Below are positions 27,793 through 39,616 of a stretch of 64,000 bases of DNA, one piece after another. Position numbers and translations under genes: made by a program. Source of the stretch: Diphasiastrum complanatum (taxonomy: Eukaryota; Streptophyta; Lycopodiopsida; Lycopodiales; Lycopodiaceae); contig CM055113.1 of assembly GCA_029204225.1 (NCBI GenBank), forward strand, positions 26,215,462 through 26,279,461, given 5' to 3'. A model generated the notes under the pieces. It ran no database searches. It was not told the origin of the DNA and saw nothing but the letters and a program-made list of their open reading frames with translations. How positions within the stretch are numbered: the first letter of the stretch is position 1; every line of letters begins with the position of its first letter.

Positions 27793-27969
27793 AAATGTGC
27801 TCTTCCCTACTGTCATTCACAAATTCCCAAGCATAATTGCACTGCACTGCTCTGCTCCATCTCATAATTCATATCCCCTCGTCGTCTCATCTGTGAGCCC
27901 ACAATTCGTCAACATACCATATATACATACAGCACTACTCTAGTAAAGGCTGATTCAGAAATTATTCCG

Positions 27970-28899
27970 ATGGCACAGAGGCGAGGAATTCAACTTCCCC
28001 GGGTTTCAGCTATGCAACCTGTGCTGCTGATGATACTATGTATGATGGCCATCAACGCGGCCTATGCGCTCAGACAGTTCCCTGGGGCAGGAGGTCGTGC
28101 ACTCCTCCAATCCAGCCACGGCAACCTCATCGTAGATTACATTGGCGCCTCTGGAGCATCAGACCTACAGTTCACGGATCTCCCTATCTCTGCCTCCCTA
28201 CCTACAATACATCTTACCGCTGTCCTTCGCCATCGATGCAGACGCATCGGGACACACTCAGAATGGTAACTTCAATGCCTTTTGGGCTTCCAGTCTCACT
28301 CCTCAGTCTGCACAGAGCTTCAAAGAGAGCAATCCCAACGTCAAGCTTCTTGTCAGCCTCGCAGGCTTCTCCCAATTCCTCTCAGACGGCACCACCAGGA
28401 ATGTCGACTGGTACAACCCCCCAGCACCGACACTTGGATCAGCAATGCAGTCAGCTCCATCTCCAACCTCGTCTCTCAGTACTCGCTGGACGGCGTCGAC
28501 GTCGACTACGAGAACTTCCCCACCTCTGCCACCTTCACCACGTGCATCGGTGGTCTCATCTCCCAGCTCAAGAGCTCTGGAACTATTTCCATAGCCTCCA
28601 TTGCCCCTTTTGGAGCCACTATCTCCATCTACGCAGACCTCTTTGCCAACTTCGGCTCCTCCATAGACTACGTCAACTATCAGTTCTATGCTGATGGCTT
28701 GGCATCGCAATCCGACTGCATAAGCAGATACAACACTGTGGCTGGCAGCTTCGATGCTAGCAAGCTGCTACCTAGCGTGGAGGCGGCTGGCCGAGGACTG
28801 CAGGGATCCGACTTCATTGGAGCCGCCCAGCAGTTGACCATCCCAGGCATCATGATCTTCAACGTGGACAATGACAAAGGGGTTGATCCCACTAAATAA
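27970..28899 (+). pseudogene. GH18 chitinase, chitinase 2-like, damaged
   Basis: A secreted family 18 glycosidase that cleaves chitin beta-1,4 links in defence. The ATG at 27970 opens a signal peptide (hydrophobic VLLMILCMMAINAAYA, residues about 18-33). The mature part has NLIVDYIGASG (first barrel strand), VKLLVSLAGFSQF, and LDGVDVDYENF, which is the DxxDxDxE active site with its catalytic Glu. ASIAPFG, IDYVNYQFYA and GIMIFNVDND match later barrel strands. The whole is about 303 residues, close to the family norm. Reading the protein needs two frame changes, near 28190 and in a C run near 28420, so it is a pseudogene or carries sequence errors. The last family residues are missing: from 28882 the DNA is the 15599-type repeat, giving an abnormal GVDPTK end. 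No intron seen. Confidence 0.85.
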
Positions 28900-30244
28900 G
28901 ATAGGTGAGCAATCCAATGTGATTCAACCAGAAAAAGCACCCCAGTCATAAACCTTAGGTTTTGAGCACCGAGAAGATGAAGATCCTTAAGGAGGGGGAA
29001 GTACAAGCATTGGAAAATCAATCTTCTCCTTTAACCACTCCTACATCCACATCATTCACATTCCATCATCCAATTCTCTTGCCACAACATCTGTATCTAG
29101 TTCCATGTCTGTTATATCAACCATATCATCTACCAATATCACTACCACCACAACTTCCATCATCAAAATACAACCACCACCACCACCTTACCTTACATCT
29201 TTCTGTTATTCCACCATCTCACTATTCATCTCTTTTCAAATCCTATACCGAGGCAGCTAAAAGGTCATTACAGTGTTTTGCGGAGACCAACTATCACCTA
29301 CGTTGGTTGGTCAGCTAGAAACAATATTTAAGAAAACAAGTGAAACTGCAAGAAAAGATATTACAAAATAAAGAAAAAGAATCAAAGATCCAGCTAAAAA
29401 GGTCAATACAAAAGAAAAGATCAAGAAGCAAGACAAGATCTTGGCCGAGTCTCAACAAATAACGGATCAAAGGAAAAGATGAAGACGCAGTGGACCTGCA
29501 AGATAAAGTGAGCTCCATACCAAGTAATTGGTGATCAAAGCTTGACACTACAAAGATCTAAAGCTGCAACTGTAATATTGTCAGTCCTTTCACCTTCCAC
29601 CAAACCCCTCATCATGTTTCCCTACCATCATCAACCCATCCATCTCAATCTGTTTCTACCCCCAGTTTCATAACCCCCTTGAAGACTGATAACCCAAGGT
29701 TTGTGCGACCTACCAATTGAAAGTTCTACTCTTCTTGTTGAGACAAGAGTGTTGATGAGGTCGGGACATCAATTGGAAGAAGAACTGAGGAAACACCCTG
29801 AAGCAGAAGGAGGATACAAAGACTGCCAAGGCAATTCATGATTATTTGGCAAGACTTACAAGAGAATTGTCTCAAAAATCCAAGAAAAGGTCCAAAGGCA
29901 ATTTTCCAAAGGACAATATGTTCAGATGATCGAGAGCTGGTATAGATACAAGCTTATACCAGTGGTTAGGCCTTATCTGGGACCTATTCCGTTGGGCATA
30001 AAAATGAGATTAATCACATACGAAGCCATCGGAAAGAAGATAGGCTATGAGAAGTCTCTTGACAAAAAGAAAGCTGAAAATGACAAGCAAGAGACTCTTG
30101 GTTATGTAGGGCTATCTTGATAATCTGTTGTGACTTTGAAGTATTGCCGAGAAGCACGACAATGCTGATCCATGCATTTCCAAGAATCAAGCGTCAAACC
30201 TGAGGCATTGTAGTGGGACCTTCAACACTATAGGAGGAGGATAA
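28882..30244 (+). mobile_element. Extra-ORF region, gypsy element copy B
   Basis: Near-identical to 15599-17004, beginning with GTTGATCCCACTAAATAAG at the chitinase 3' end. It keeps TEAAKRSLQCF, YHLRWLVS and the FSKGQYVQMIESW open stretch (29926-30120). It ends with the same AGGAGGAGGATAA polypurine tract. Several breaks. Confidence 0.7.
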
Positions 30245-30595
30245 TGTTAGCTAATGCCATGCCCCTAACGTGTCGATGCAGTGTCTCATCACCCAAAAAG
30301 GGCTTATAGCAGAGATGAAGTTGGGAGCCAAGTCTGAGAGCACAAGAACTGAAGCAGTCTGTAGAAAGTAGAAGAATGAGTTCCTGACAGATCCTATATC
30401 CAAGATGAGCTACCATTGTCAATAAAGGACTGAAATCAAGTCATAGGTATGCCATTGACAGGCGAGACACACTACCAATATACTACACATAGCAGTGTGT
30501 CAGCAGAATTGCAGCACACAAGGAGAGAATTGCTGCAAATAGAAGATGAATAGGTGCTAATAGAGAAGTAGAGCTAGGAGATGCATCTGTAAACA
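30245..30595 (+). mobile_element. LTR of copy B, short form (351 bp)
   Basis: Same TGTTAGCTAATG start and CTGTAAACA end as the 1172-bp LTR at 17005-18176, but much shorter. TTGGCGCC follows directly. Confidence 0.75.
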
Positions 30596-31605
30596 TTGGC
30601 GCCAGTACGGTGAATATCTTGCAAAAGTGCAACACATATACATGTGTTGAGATATTTTATTAAATGTGGTTGTTGTTGATAAAACCATACAGTCACATTG
30701 TAGGTCTCACCTCTTTTATTCTTGTGTTAACTATTATGTTTGAATTATTCTTATGTCATTGTAATGGATAATAATGTTGCATTAATGTTTGGTGCAGATG
30801 TTTTTCCTTCAAATAGCTTCTATTGGCAAAACGTGAAGTCCTTCATTGGAAAATTCTCCGCCATACACGCCAAATGTGGAGAACTGATATATGGTGGGTT
30901 GACATCCTCTGGCGTGATCAAAATGGGCATTTTCTTTTATGATCACATGTACGAAGTCCAAAAAAATACTTTGGCCATGGCAAACTAGCACCACTTTCTA
31001 AGCCTACGATTGATTCTCATGAGTGGCCATATGCTGACCAATTGACTATTGAATTAATGAAGAGGCAACTTCTCAAAGAGATTATTGGGAATACAAAGCC
31101 AACATTCGGATCCAAATGAGTCTATTCTAGCATCTATGTGTCAAACACTGTATTTGTTGCCATATTTAAGGCGGTCCCCTTTAGGAAAACAAACACCATG
31201 TGGGCTTGGGAAGCAACATAATCATCACTATTGGATAACATATTTGTCGCATGGGATTCAAATGAAATGGAGCATTAAGGTGTAAGCTCTCTTGCCAAAC
31301 AATGACCATAAGGTATCATATTTCATGTCAAACGTGCTCCTTAAGTTTCATCTATAGGCGACATAAGTTTGCGCATGGCCGATGGGACGCCTTGGAAACA
31401 GAGACGAATCAGCAAGAGGTGGAAATATCCATACATTTGCCTCACAATGAAATACGAGAAGTTTATACTAGCAGGGAGTGTAGCCTAGAAGATCTTCGGC
31501 ATATGCTTGGATTGACCTGATGTGCTAGGAAATTTTGTCTTCACTCGTAATGGACAAAATGTAAGCCCCTAATTTAAAACAAGATCCTTGAATTTTACCA
31601 AGTAA
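30596..31605 (+). mobile_element. Primer site, leader and 5' internal region, copy B
   Basis: Counterpart of 18177-19191, starting with TTGGCGCCAGTAC. The SFYWQNVKSFIGKFSAIHAK open stretch (30740-30988) is shared. It ends at the copia LTR at 31606. Confidence 0.55.
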
Positions 31606-32027
31606 TGTTGAATGCATATAGAAGAATTATCAATTATGTGTCTAGTTTTGTAGATACGGAGACGAGGCGAAAAAGACCAGAATTGTGTTTCATTTTTACA
31701 ATCAGGGACATTAGGAGTCAATGGGAATAAAGGATTTTATGTAATGAAATGTAGAAAGCACAATTGGTAGAAATCAATAATAAACTTCATTGTTACTGTT
31801 TACAAGGTACATTAATGTTGACAGTTGTGACCAGCTGTCAGTAGCCGTAGGCTAGTCTATTAGTCTACTCGTAAGTTTTCTCTCTCTATCAGAGATTCAG
31901 AGTCTATTTGTACATCTTACATTCTGTAGAAGTTAGAGCGATAGTGTGATAGTGAGTCTTCTTCTTCCGCCTTCTTGTGGTGATTGCTTATGGTGAATGC
32001 TTGATGTTGCATATCTAATTATTGACA
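31606..32027 (+). mobile_element. Ty1/copia LTR, 422 bp
   Basis: TGTTGAATGCAT start and AATTATTGACA end, directly followed by TGGTATCTAAGCAG, a close match to the initiator-tRNA-Met primer site. It begins exactly where copies A and B stop matching, so it marks an insertion into copy B. Confidence 0.8.
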
Positions 32028-32041
32028 TGGTATCTAAGCAG
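32028..32041 (+). promoter_or_regulatory. Copia primer-binding site
   Basis: TGGTATCTAAGCAG, complementary-type sequence for the initiator tRNA-Met used by plant copia elements, adjoining the LTR end. Confidence 0.75.
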
Positions 32042-32399
32042 TGATAGTCCTGCGTGCCTAATCAGTGGATACAGCTTGTCACAAGCTCCGCAATAAAGTG
32101 AGAAAGTCCTTTACGGGAGGTGAAAGCTTGGAGAGACAAAAACGGCTGGAAGAAATCCTTCTTTGGTGTATTTTGCAGATTTGGAGCTCAAAATCATCAG
32201 TGGGGAACGAAGACAAAAGTCCTGGAGGCATCAGAAAGTTTAGGGCAGTATCAAACAGATTGAAAATTTTTTGAGTGGGGAGATTTTTACAATTCTTTCT
32301 AGTTGTTGTGAAAAGTGCCATTTGTGTGAGAGCTTTGCCAAGAAAACTCTCATTTGTTTATTTGGAGTACCACAAATCACACTAGACAGTGTCTAGTAC

Positions 32400-32573
32400 T
32401 GCCATTCAGAGTTAGGAGGCTTCATACTTTTCACATTACTGATCTCTGTCTTTTGAACGATCACACATTTCGAAATCTTTGCAAAGAGGAGGCGGCGTAG
32501 CCGCCGCGCCGAAGTGGAAAATCTAGAATATTCTCTCTGAAAGTATTTATATTCTCTCTACTTTTCATCTTTT
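32400..32573 (-). repeat. Fragment related to 60590-60710, inverted
   Basis: The reverse complement (AAAGATTTCGAAATGTGTGA, AGTATGAAG, ATTCTAGATTTTCC) matches 60590-60710 of the foldback element. It also holds a GC-rich palindrome, GCGGCGTAGCCGCCGC, near 32490. Confidence 0.65.
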
Positions 32574-32815
32574 CCGTACCAATATTGGATCGACGTGCCA
32601 GAGGTAAGAAAAAGCCTGAACAGTCGTACATCTGTGCATCATACAGATATAGCATATCCATACCAATATCAGATCCACACGCCAAAGGTAATGAAAATAT
32701 TGAGCAGTCGTATATCCGCGCATCATACCGATATCGCATATCCGTACCAATATCGGATCCACCCGCATGAGCTAAAGAGAGTCCACCCGCGAGTCATACC
32801 GATATCAGGTGTCCA
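32574..32815 (+). repeat. 84-bp tandem repeat, 2.9 units
   Basis: Starts at 32574, 32658 and 32742, each with CCRTACCAATATYRGATC, then AGCAGTCGTA and CATCATACCGATATCGCATA. The GATATYGGATC words relate to the motif in the foldback element at 59.5-60.8 kb. Confidence 0.85.
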
Positions 32816-32918
32816 ACCAAAAATTTACAGTTCTGTGGTGTGATAAATTTTGTGATCTAGACTCATCTATCCAGTAATAGCAACTCTAAGCGAGAGTGTC
32901 CTTAATGAGTCAAGCAAA

Positions 32919-33632
32919 TTGGAAGGTCCCAACAACTATGCAGTTTGGAAATTCAAACTAAAGAACATTTTGATGGAAAAGGAGCTATGGGAGATCGTGA
33001 CAAGTGAAGAGACAAGGCTAGTGATTGAGAAAGATCAACGGGCATTGGATAGGAGAAAACGGAAAGCCCAGAATGTCATCAACTTATCATTTAGAGATGC
33101 AATTATTCCCTATATTTCAGATTTAGAAGGACCAAAAGAAGCGTGGGATACATTGAAGGCATTGTTTGAAATGACAAATACATCCTGAATACTATTTCTG
33201 AAGACAAAGTTGCATACATTGCGGATGGATGATGGTGCAACTATTGTCGATCACATACTGAAGATCAAAGAAATCCGTGACCAATTAGCAGCAGTTGGAG
33301 AGCGAGTACAAGATCGTGAGATCGTGCAATTGACTTTGAATAGTCTGAGTGAGTCACATCAGATGTTTGTGATGAGTATAGCTACAAGAGAAAATCTTCC
33401 AGTCTATGAAGAACTAGGTGGATTGCTTTTGCAAGAAGAGCAACGTCAAGAGAACTTGAATCATCGTAATAGGGGCTATGATCAAGCTCTTGCAGTTAGA
33501 GGACCAGGTGGAAGATTTGGTCGTGGAAGGTATCAATCGAGAGGAGAAAACTCAAGTCGGGGATCATTTCAACAATTTCATGAGCAAGTCAATGATAGTC
33601 CGAATAGAGGCAATTGGAATCAAGGCATCTGA
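32919..33632 (+). mobile_element. Ty1/copia gag
   Basis: Encodes YAVWKFKLKNILMEKELWEI, AWDTLKALFEM, LKIKEIRDQLAAVGE and ENLPVYEELGGLLLQEEQR, the ordinary order of a copia gag (UBN2-type), followed by a Gly/Arg/Asn-rich tail. It belongs with the LTR at 31606. The copy is incomplete and ends at 33629, where another LTR begins. Confidence 0.85.
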
Positions 33633-34471
33633 TGAAAAAATCTAACTCTTCACTATGAGAAATGAATGTCAGAAATAATTCTAAGTGTTCTGTAAGGAAA
33701 AAAGAGGCTGCTCTCGAGTAGAGAGAGAAAATCATACATAGAAAACTCGGGTAGAGAGAGAATGAGTCCGAAACACCAAAATCTCAATATTCACAATGTG
33801 GCAAAACATGCCCATGCCCAGCTTTCCCTACATGAGAGAGACTCGAATTCCTACAGTGGAGTTGCATGAAAAGTCCACTTAATTGAACTAATTCACCTAC
33901 CAGAGATCCACATGTGTAACTGCATGCATTTATGTTGCATGTACTACATGTCAGCTCATAAAACTGCCTAGACATGTGTAGATCACAGAAACTACTTTGC
34001 ATGTTGCATGCATTGATTGCATGTGGCTTGCATGCATACTGTAGAACTTGCATGCTATCTAAACATCTGCATGTCATCATAAGTGAACCTATCTAACTCA
34101 AATCTGAGCTACACTAGAAGGATATGTGCTCAATTCACACTCCTTTTATGTACAACATGAAATCTAGTGAAAATCATCATGGACATGACCCCAAACTCTA
34201 GATAGGAAGATAATATTTTAATAATCTTCACAAAAACTAGTACCTTAATCTAAAGGCACATACCCCTAATTCTAAGGGTATCCCTTACCCAAAAGTAATT
34301 TGATTCCATACCTCTGACCAAAGTATAGTCACTTGTCTGCCCTTATCCAAAGACACCTACCCTTAATCCTAAGAGTACCTCTTATCCAAGGGTAACATGC
34401 CATTTAGCCCCCAACACTAAATGGACATATAGGGGTCACTGAAGTACTGCTAATTACATAGGTATGTAACA
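33630..34471 (-). mobile_element. Probable gypsy 3' LTR, 842 bp, GCATGC-rich
   Basis: On the minus strand a polypurine tract (TTTAGGGGGAAGGAA) is followed at once by TGTTACATACC at 34471. The other end, TGATGAAAAAATC on the plus strand at 33630, cuts into the copia gag. It carries many GCATGC and TGCATG words (33905-34075). The adjacent minus-strand pol scraps fit its orientation. The outer end is inferred. Confidence 0.55.
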
Positions 34472-35990
34472 TTCCTTCCCCCTAAACTTAAATTTTTCCT
34501 TGTAAAGAAAAATTTGAAAAATTATTTTGGAGATCAATCTCCTTTTCCCAAGTATCCTCTTCTTCTAATTTGCCCCTCCACCTAACTAAAAATTCCCGAA
34601 GCACTTTATTCTTTAGAGTTTTCTGCCAACTATTACCAATGGCCTTGAGTTCAGGTAGTCCACTCGCGGACTAATCACGAAGAAGCTCCACTAGATCTTC
34701 CACAGGGACTAGGGTTTTCCCAACCCCCAACGAGGGTTTCAACTTACTAACGTGGAAAACAAGATGAATTCCAATGTTAGCTAGAAGGTCTAGTTTGTAT
34801 GCGACCTTGTTTATCACTTGGATAACCTTACAAGAACCACAATACCTAGGTGCCAACTTTGCACACTTAATAGTTTTCAAGCCCCTAGAGTGACTAGGAA
34901 CCCTCAAAAACACCCAGTCGTTGACCAAAAATACCTTGTGCTTCCGAGATAGATCAGCATAGTGCCTTGCCCTATCCTGGGCAATTCTTATGCTATCTTT
35001 AACCAGCTGTAACATTTCTTGCATATCCGCAAGGAAATCAGTTGCGGCTTGCACTCTAAGGATTTTTATGCCAATACAAATCGGTGATCGAGGTTGATAA
35101 CCATACATAAGCATGAAAGGGCTGAATCCGGTCGCTGAATGTTATGCACTATTATATGCAAATTCCACCAGTGGAAGGTAATTTTTTCAATCAGACTGCC
35201 AATGGCCACATATGCTCACAACATATCCTCCATCGTGTGATTGGTCCTTTCCGTTTGACCTTCTGATTCTGATTGATTTGTATAATCAATGATTAAAGTC
35301 CTTTCCATATTTTCAAATACCGCTTGACAAAATTTTTCAATTTTGGGCCATGGTCACTCACAATATTGGAAGGCACCCCGTACAGTCAAAAAAGCTTCTC
35401 CACAAACAATTGAGCTAGTTCTAGAGCTTTACTAGTAGTTTTTGTTGGGATAAATTGAGCAAACTTCATAAGTCTGTCAACAATGACCCAAATCAAATTC
35501 GTGGCCCTTCCCTACACGTGGAAGCCTGACCACAAAATCCATAGTTATAATTTTCCACGTTCTGGTAGGAATATCTAAAGGATGTAATAGGCCACTAGCT
35601 TTTAGACTCTCTGCTTTATTTAACTGGCACTTAGCACATTTAAGTACATAGGCCTTTGCTTGACTTTTCATCTTAGACCACCAAAATTGTTGTCAAACTA
35701 AGTCAAGTGTTCTTTGTATACCCAGATGTCCTATGCATGGACTATCATGACACTCATGCAAGATTTGGGCCCTTATTATGTCATTCTCTGGTACACACAC
35801 CTTGCCGTTACGAAACAAAATCTTGTTTTGAATTGCAAAATCCATTTCAGTCTTTCCCTGATTTGAGAAATCTTGCATACCTAAATTGACCCCAGACAGT
35901 ACTTGTTGCCAATATTGAATTTGTTGGTATAAAAGCTTAACAGCTTGTGCCACATTGGATGGGTTTGATAGCTAAAATGATGAGTTTTCA
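34472..35990 (-). mobile_element. Ty3/gypsy pol fossil, integrase part
   Basis: Read on the minus strand: an integrase zinc-binding segment (HECHDSPCIGHLGIQRTLDL), CAKCQLNKAES, core scraps with WKIITMDFVVRLP, then an integrase C-terminal region with a chromodomain-like stretch (LAPRYCGSCKVIQVINKVAY; VFHVSKLKP). Old and broken, with several breaks. It lies next to the LTR at 33630-34471. Confidence 0.85.
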
Positions 35991-36209
35991 TTGGTTTGAT
36001 CCATTGGAGTTGCTTGTCTGTTTTCCTATTATGCAAATACAACATGTGATTCTAATTAGAATGATAGAAATGCTTCAATTCTTACATAATCCAATGCAAA
36101 TAAAAGCATTTACTTCTACTCATTCAATACTTATTGTTTGTAAGTTCAATCCATGCCTACTTTTTGCAAGCTCAATCCAAGCTTAAGAGAAAACTACACC
36201 AAGCAATTT
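35991..36209. other. No gene seen
   Basis: AT-rich joint between the gypsy fossil and the TIR-family piece. Confidence 0.4.
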
Positions 36210-36800
36210 CATTAGGGGAAATTTAGGCCCAAAATGGGCCCTTTAACAAATTTGGCTTTAGAGAGAGGTTACAGAGAGAGAGACTAGAAATCGGTACCAT
36301 TTGATTACCGTTTTTCTAATTTCCAGTAATGCCTGCATTCTTAGAACTAGCTCTAACTTCAGACATTAATTAGTTAAGTGTGTTTGTAATAACAACCATA
36401 CATTTGTCATATAATCTGGGGCTGTAAACGTCTACCAATAAATTACAACATGGTACCTGCGCCTAAAAATAATGAATGGTCTATCATTAAAGCCTAATGT
36501 TCATCGAATTCCATACCTAGAGATATGATACATTCACGGAAACTCATGAGGCTCCGCTCTACATAAGCGCAAACATGACAATAAAAAAACTTTACGTTCG
36601 AATTTCACGTCCAATTATCGATTCAGCGCGTTCACAGATCATTCGGATATCCTTCAGCCATGGCGGGTCACGTGGCATGCACCTTGGCCTAGGAGGCGGT
36701 GGTGGAGGACGAGGTGGTGGTGGATTTCCTTGGTGGCCTCCTTGCATTGGGACACCTCCAAGATGAATTTGTGATGTTTGCTTTGTGCGAGCCATTTGCA
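36210..36800. mobile_element. TIR-family element piece, related to 58878-59490
   Basis: Begins CATTAGGGGAAATTTAGGCC and AAAATGGGCCCTTTAACAAA, the same end as the element at 58879. The match continues through TCTGGGGCTGTAAACGTC and TGGTACCTGCGCCTAAAA to the GC-rich segment at 36660-36795. The right end was not found; copia gag follows. Confidence 0.75.
36592..36795 (-). CDS. 67-aa ORF with histone H3-tail start (MARTKQT)
   Basis: A minus-strand ATG at 36795 opens 67 codons ending in TAA at 36592. Residues 1-7 are MARTKQT, identical to the histone H3 N-terminus including the K4 position. A Gly/Gln segment, a proline run (residues about 25-37) and PWLKDIRMICERAESII follow. That last piece can be loosely aligned to the H3 alpha-N region (ALREIRRYQKSTELLI), with LKDIR against LREIR. 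The related element at 58878-59490 carries the same start (MARTKQT) but its frame is interrupted after eight codons. This may be a captured H3 or CENH3 5' segment, a TE-encoded H3-tail mimic, or chance. I see seven identical residues; any function is inference. Confidence 0.5.
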   Translation of the reverse strand: MARTKQTSQIHLGGVPMQGGHQGNPPPPRPPPPPPRPRCMPRDPPWLKDIRMICERAESIIGREIRT

Positions 36801-36879
36801 AATCTCTCCCCCTCCCTATGGGCACCCTCCTCCCCTCATATGGATGGCAAATGGCACCCTCCAATACACTATGGAGTTC

Positions 36880-37270
36880 CATGCACAACCAATGAGAAAG
36901 AGAGAGGCCTAGGGGAGTTAAAGAACCTTCATAGGCTTATGGAAGGTCAAGAGACTTCTTCCACAACCTATGACTCTTTGAATATCTTGCTTGTGGGAGT
37001 TGGGAACTCAATGGACACCTTGGAAGTGCGCCCTCCTACTAGGTCCCGTGGCCCAAGTTGTGCTTGTATACTTTGGTCCAAGAGCAATAAAGCTTCCATA
37101 TCTCAAGTTGGAGAGTAGGAGGCTATGTTCTCAAAGGGCATGTTCAAGGGCAAGACCAAAGCCAAGTGGTGTAAAGGACAAGATCAAGGTGATCCCTCTA
37201 CTTTTGTTGCGAAAAAGAAAGATAGATCTAAGCTAAAATGTTTCTATTGTAGAATGAAAGGACATTTTGA
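36880..37270 (+). mobile_element. Ty1/copia gag C-terminal fragment, copy B
   Basis: Counterpart of 19198-19462 but with more gag upstream (ELKNLHRLMEGQETSSTTYD) and the start of the CCHC knuckle, CFYCRMKGHFESH. It then runs into the tandem units. Broken. Confidence 0.75.
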
Positions 37271-37540
37271 ATCACACGTGCACACACACACTCTAAACTC
37301 TAAAATCACAATACACACGAGGATTAAAAAAAAACATAGCAGAGTGCTAATCAAAACTCCCGAACCATACAGTTATATCCTATTCCAGAATGTCACCACA
37401 TGCCCGCTCCCTATGATATTTGGGCTTTCTCATGGATGTTATTGTCCAACAAGAAACATTTGAACCACGCCTTTATCGGAAGAAAACAAGGGATACACAC
37501 CTTCCTAGAATTGGGAGTGTTGGTTACCTTTAGCTCTTTC

Positions 37541-37614
<74 letters not shown>

Positions 37615-38087
37615 AATCTCTCGCTCTCTATTTCTAAGCATGAAAACATAACCAATACACAACACATAAACTACGATCTTGTAAATTAAAATAACAGGAC
37701 TAGGTTAAGATCCTACAAATCAGAGTAGCAAAAACAAGTAAGCATGAAACATAAATGAAGGTTCTGCAAATTAGGGTAGCATGAACTGGTAATCATGAAA
37801 CATAAATGAATGGCATCACACATGCACACGCACACTCTAAACTCTAAAACCATAACACACACGAGGATAAAAAAAAAAACATAGTAGAGTGCTAATCAAA
37901 ACTCCCGAACCGTACGGTTATATCCTATTCTAGAATGTCACTACATGCTCCCTCCCTACGGTGTTTGGTCTTTCTTGTGGAACTTATCATCAAACAAGAA
38001 ACATTTGAACCACACCTTTATCAGAAGAAAACAAGGGCTACACACCTTCCTAGAATTGGGAGTGTTGGTTAACTTTAACTCTTTCAT

Positions 38088-38166
<79 letters not shown>

Positions 38167-38613
38167 GAAAACATAACCAATACACAACACATAAACTAAG
38201 ATCTTGTAAATTATAATAACAGGACTAGGTTAAGATCCTACAAATCATAGTAGCACAAACTAGTAAGCATGAAACATAAATCAAGGTTCTGCGAATTAGG
38301 GTAGCATGAACTGGTAATCATGAAACATAAACGAATGGCATCACACACGCACATGCACACTTTAAACTCTAAAACTATAACACACACGAGGATAAAAAAA
38401 AAAGAACATAGTAGAGTGCTAATCAAAACTCCCGAACCATACGGTTATATCCTATTCTAGAATGTCACCACATGCTCCCTCCCTAGGTGTTTGGGCTTCC
38501 TCGTGGAAGTTATTGTCCAACAAAAAAAATTTGAACCATGTCTTTATTGGAAGAAAACAAGGGCTACACACCTTCCTAGAATTGGGAGTTTTGGTTTTCT
38601 TTAACTCTTTCAT

Positions 38614-38675
<62 letters not shown>

Positions 38676-39000
38676 AATCTCTTGCTCTCTATTTTTAGGC
38701 ATGAAAACATAACCAATACACAACACATAAACTATGATCTCGTAACTTAAAATAACAAGACTAGGTTATGATCCTACAAATCAGAGTAGCACAAACTAGT
38801 AAGCATGAAACATAAATCAAGATTTTGCGAATTAGGGTAGCATGAAGAGGTAATCATGAAACATAAACGAATGGCATCACACATGCACACACACATTCTA
38901 AACCCTAAAACCATACCACACACGAGGATAAAAAAAAAGGAACATAATAGAGTGCTAATCAAAACTCCCAAACCGTACGATTATATCCTATTCCAAAATG
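37271..39000 (+). repeat. Tandem units of about 525-542 bp with CT tracts, copy B
   Basis: Three whole units and a partial one start at 37271, 37813, 38338 and 38874. They have the same architecture as 19463-21236. CT tracts lie at 37545-37612, 38091-38163 and 38616-38673. Confidence 0.85.
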
Positions 39001-39616
39001 TCACCTGCGCACCAAGGGAGAAACTCTTCCTCACATGGTTCTGGGGGAGGTTCTAATGGGAGCCATAATAATTTGACCGTATTCACTCCGATTTCGATCT
39101 CATCATCAAGGGTGACATGTTTTTGATTTGAAGTTCTCAATTCGGACTCTCGATTGGTTTCTCGAAGTAGGGAGATAGTTCCTCATTAGGGAAAATATGG
39201 GCTCAAAATGGGCGCTTTAAGAAATTTCACTTTTGAGAGAGGTTACGTAGAGAAAGAATGCGAATCGGAAACTTTTGGTCATCGTTTTTCGAGTTTTTGG
39301 CCATGCCCGACGTGTAACTGGTATGGTTAACTTCAGACATTAGTTAGTTAATCTGGAGATGTAATAACTTCTCTACATGCTCGTTTCAAAATTCGGGGCT
39401 AGAGCTTTAAGACTGTAAAGCTTGGTGTGCTGATTGCAAAAATTGAATTGGGAGTGCAACGAGCACTTTTGAAATCTTTGTATGCTTACAGTGAAATATG
39501 AGGCCGAATGATTTTTCAGCGCAAAATAGACATTACAAAAATAAGGTATGCTAGATCTATTCAGTTTGACTAATTGTAGTTTGAAGCATTTACGGATTGT
39601 AGCTTTCAACAATAAA
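39001..39616 (+). mobile_element. TIR-family end and leader, copy B
   Basis: Counterpart of 21237-21843. The CATTAGGGAAAATATGGGCT end is at 39184. Confidence 0.5.

Noticed and set aside
28303-28710. Antisense ORF across the chitinase gene
   Set aside because: Shadow of the GC-rich chitinase coding frame.
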